Below, in pieces: positions 5,119-5,732 of a stretch of 5,732 nucleotides of DNA. Source of the DNA: Actinomycetota bacterium (GTDB lineage: Bacteria > Actinomycetota > Thermoleophilia > UBA2241); contig PLTW01000021.1 of the NCBI GenBank assembly GCA_003164655.1, forward strand, positions 3,874 through 9,605, given 5' to 3'. The translations under genes and the position numbers were made by a program. The first letter of the stretch is position 1. Each line of letters opens with the position of its first letter. Below the pieces are notes generated by a model, which was not told the origin of the DNA, ran no database searches, and was given only the letters and a program-made list of their open reading frames with translations.

Positions 5119-5732
5119 ATGGAGCAATTCAGAAGCCACGTCCTCGTCTGCACCGGCGGCGGTTGCATCGCCTCCGGTGCCCTGGCGGTCAGCGCCGCCT
5201 TCGGCGAGGAGTTGGAAAAGCACGGCTTGGCCAACGAGGTCCAGATCGTCGAGACCGGCTGCCTGGGCCCCTGCGCCGTGGGCCCGGTGGCGCTCGTCTA
5301 CCCCGACGGCGTCTTCTACCAGAACATCAAGGTGGCCGACGTCGCCGAGATCGTCGAGGAACACCTCCTGAAGGGACGCGTGGTACCGCGTCTGGTCAGC
5401 CACGCGCCCGGCACCGAAAAGTCGATCGCCGAAATGCGCGACGTCGAGTTCTTCAACCGCCAGGTCAAGATCGTGCTGCGCAACTCCGGCCTGATCGACC
5501 CGCTGAAGATCGAGGACTACATCGCCCGCGACGGCTACGGCGCCCTCGCCAAGGCGCTCACCGACATGACCCCCGAGACGATCGTCGCCGAAGTGCTGGC
5601 CTCGGGCCTGCGCGGCCGCGGCGGCGCCGGCTTTCCGACCGGCCTCAAGTGGCGTTTCGCCCAGCAGCAAAAAGAAGAGACCAAGTACATCCTGTGCAAC
5701 GCCGACGAGGGCGACCCCGGCGCCTTCATGGA
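5119..5732 (+). CDS. hndC: NuoF-like NADH/FMN subunit of NADH-dependent hydrogenase (HndC/HydB), 3' partial
   Basis: Open from ATG 5119 to the last base with no stop; 204 full codons are visible out of about 600 expected for this family. Residues 7-85 form an N-terminal thioredoxin-like [2Fe-2S] domain with C11 and C16 (LVCTGGGCIASGA) and C48 and C52 (ETGCLGPCAVGPV), which marks the hydrogenase/formate-dehydrogenase type of NuoF rather than the shorter complex I type. After a linker, residues 105-150 (FFNRQVKIVLRNSGLIDPL) lead into the FMN/NADH domain, with the FMN-binding glycine-rich loop GLRGRGGAGFPTGLKW (163-178) and CNADEGDPGAFM (193-204) at the edge. The missing part should hold the SLBB domain, the NuoF 4Fe-4S site and usually a C-terminal 2x[4Fe-4S] ferredoxin domain. 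In bifurcating hydrogenases this subunit binds NAD(H) and is the proposed site where electrons are split between NADH and ferredoxin. The start is supported by AAGGAAG at 5107-5113. Confidence 0.93.
   Translation, partial: MEQFRSHVLVCTGGGCIASGALAVSAAFGEELEKHGLANEVQIVETGCLGPCAVGPVALVYPDGVFYQNIKVADVAEIVEEHLLKGRVVPRLVSHAPGTEKSIAEMRDVEFFNRQVKIVLRNSGLIDPLKIEDYIARDGYGALAKALTDMTPETIVAEVLASGLRGRGGAGFPTGLKWRFAQQQKEETKYILCNADEGDPGAFM

Overview
This window is one tightly packed, same-strand operon fragment of very high GC DNA (about 70 % by eye, with strong G/C at third codon positions). It carries eight consecutive genes with overlaps or gaps of a few bases and no stretch over 31 bases without a gene. 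A Rex-type NADH sensor next to a NuoE / 2Fe-2S / NuoF set points to an anaerobic or fermentative bacterium. The same neighbourhood is familiar from anaerobic Bacillota (Clostridia), but the GC content and Ala-rich proteins suggest a high-GC lineage such as anaerobic Actinomycetota or a high-GC Bacillota. The lineage is inference only; there is no rRNA or other phylogenetic marker here.

Region 1-3511 holds regulatory or sensory genes of mostly unknown biochemical function. They are: (i) the C-terminal part of a Rex-like Rossmann NAD(H) sensor fused in frame to a DRTGG domain; (ii) a fusion of an RsbW-like ATPase domain, two 4Fe-4S motifs, a degenerate [FeFe]-hydrogenase-like domain and a C-terminal CxxC-x4-C-type Fe-S domain; (iii) a small stand-alone DRTGG protein; (iv) a PHP-family metallophosphoesterase. 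Region 3504-4187 encodes a second, single-domain GHKL ATPase with an unusual low-complexity tail.

Region 4184-5732 encodes the electron-input module of an NADH-linked complex: HndA (NuoE-like 2Fe-2S), HndB (2Fe-2S thioredoxin-like) and the first 204 residues of HndC (NuoF-like, FMN/NADH), which is cut by the window edge. In relatives this trio normally feeds an [FeFe]-hydrogenase (HndD/HydA, electron-bifurcating) or sometimes a formate dehydrogenase; that catalytic subunit would lie just beyond the right edge.

Taken together, the window looks like a redox-sensing cassette (NADH via Rex, Fe-S or H2 via the hydrogenase-like domain, ATP via two GHKL domains, unknown ligand via two DRTGG domains, unknown phosphoester via PHP) co-transcribed with an NADH-dependent bifurcating hydrogenase. 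The individual families are known, but what the DRTGG/PHP/GHKL/Fe-S part of this neighbourhood does is, to my knowledge, not established. The two domain fusions here (Rex-DRTGG and GHKL-ferredoxin-hydrogenase-like) physically link parts that are usually separate, which makes a functional signalling pathway more plausible.
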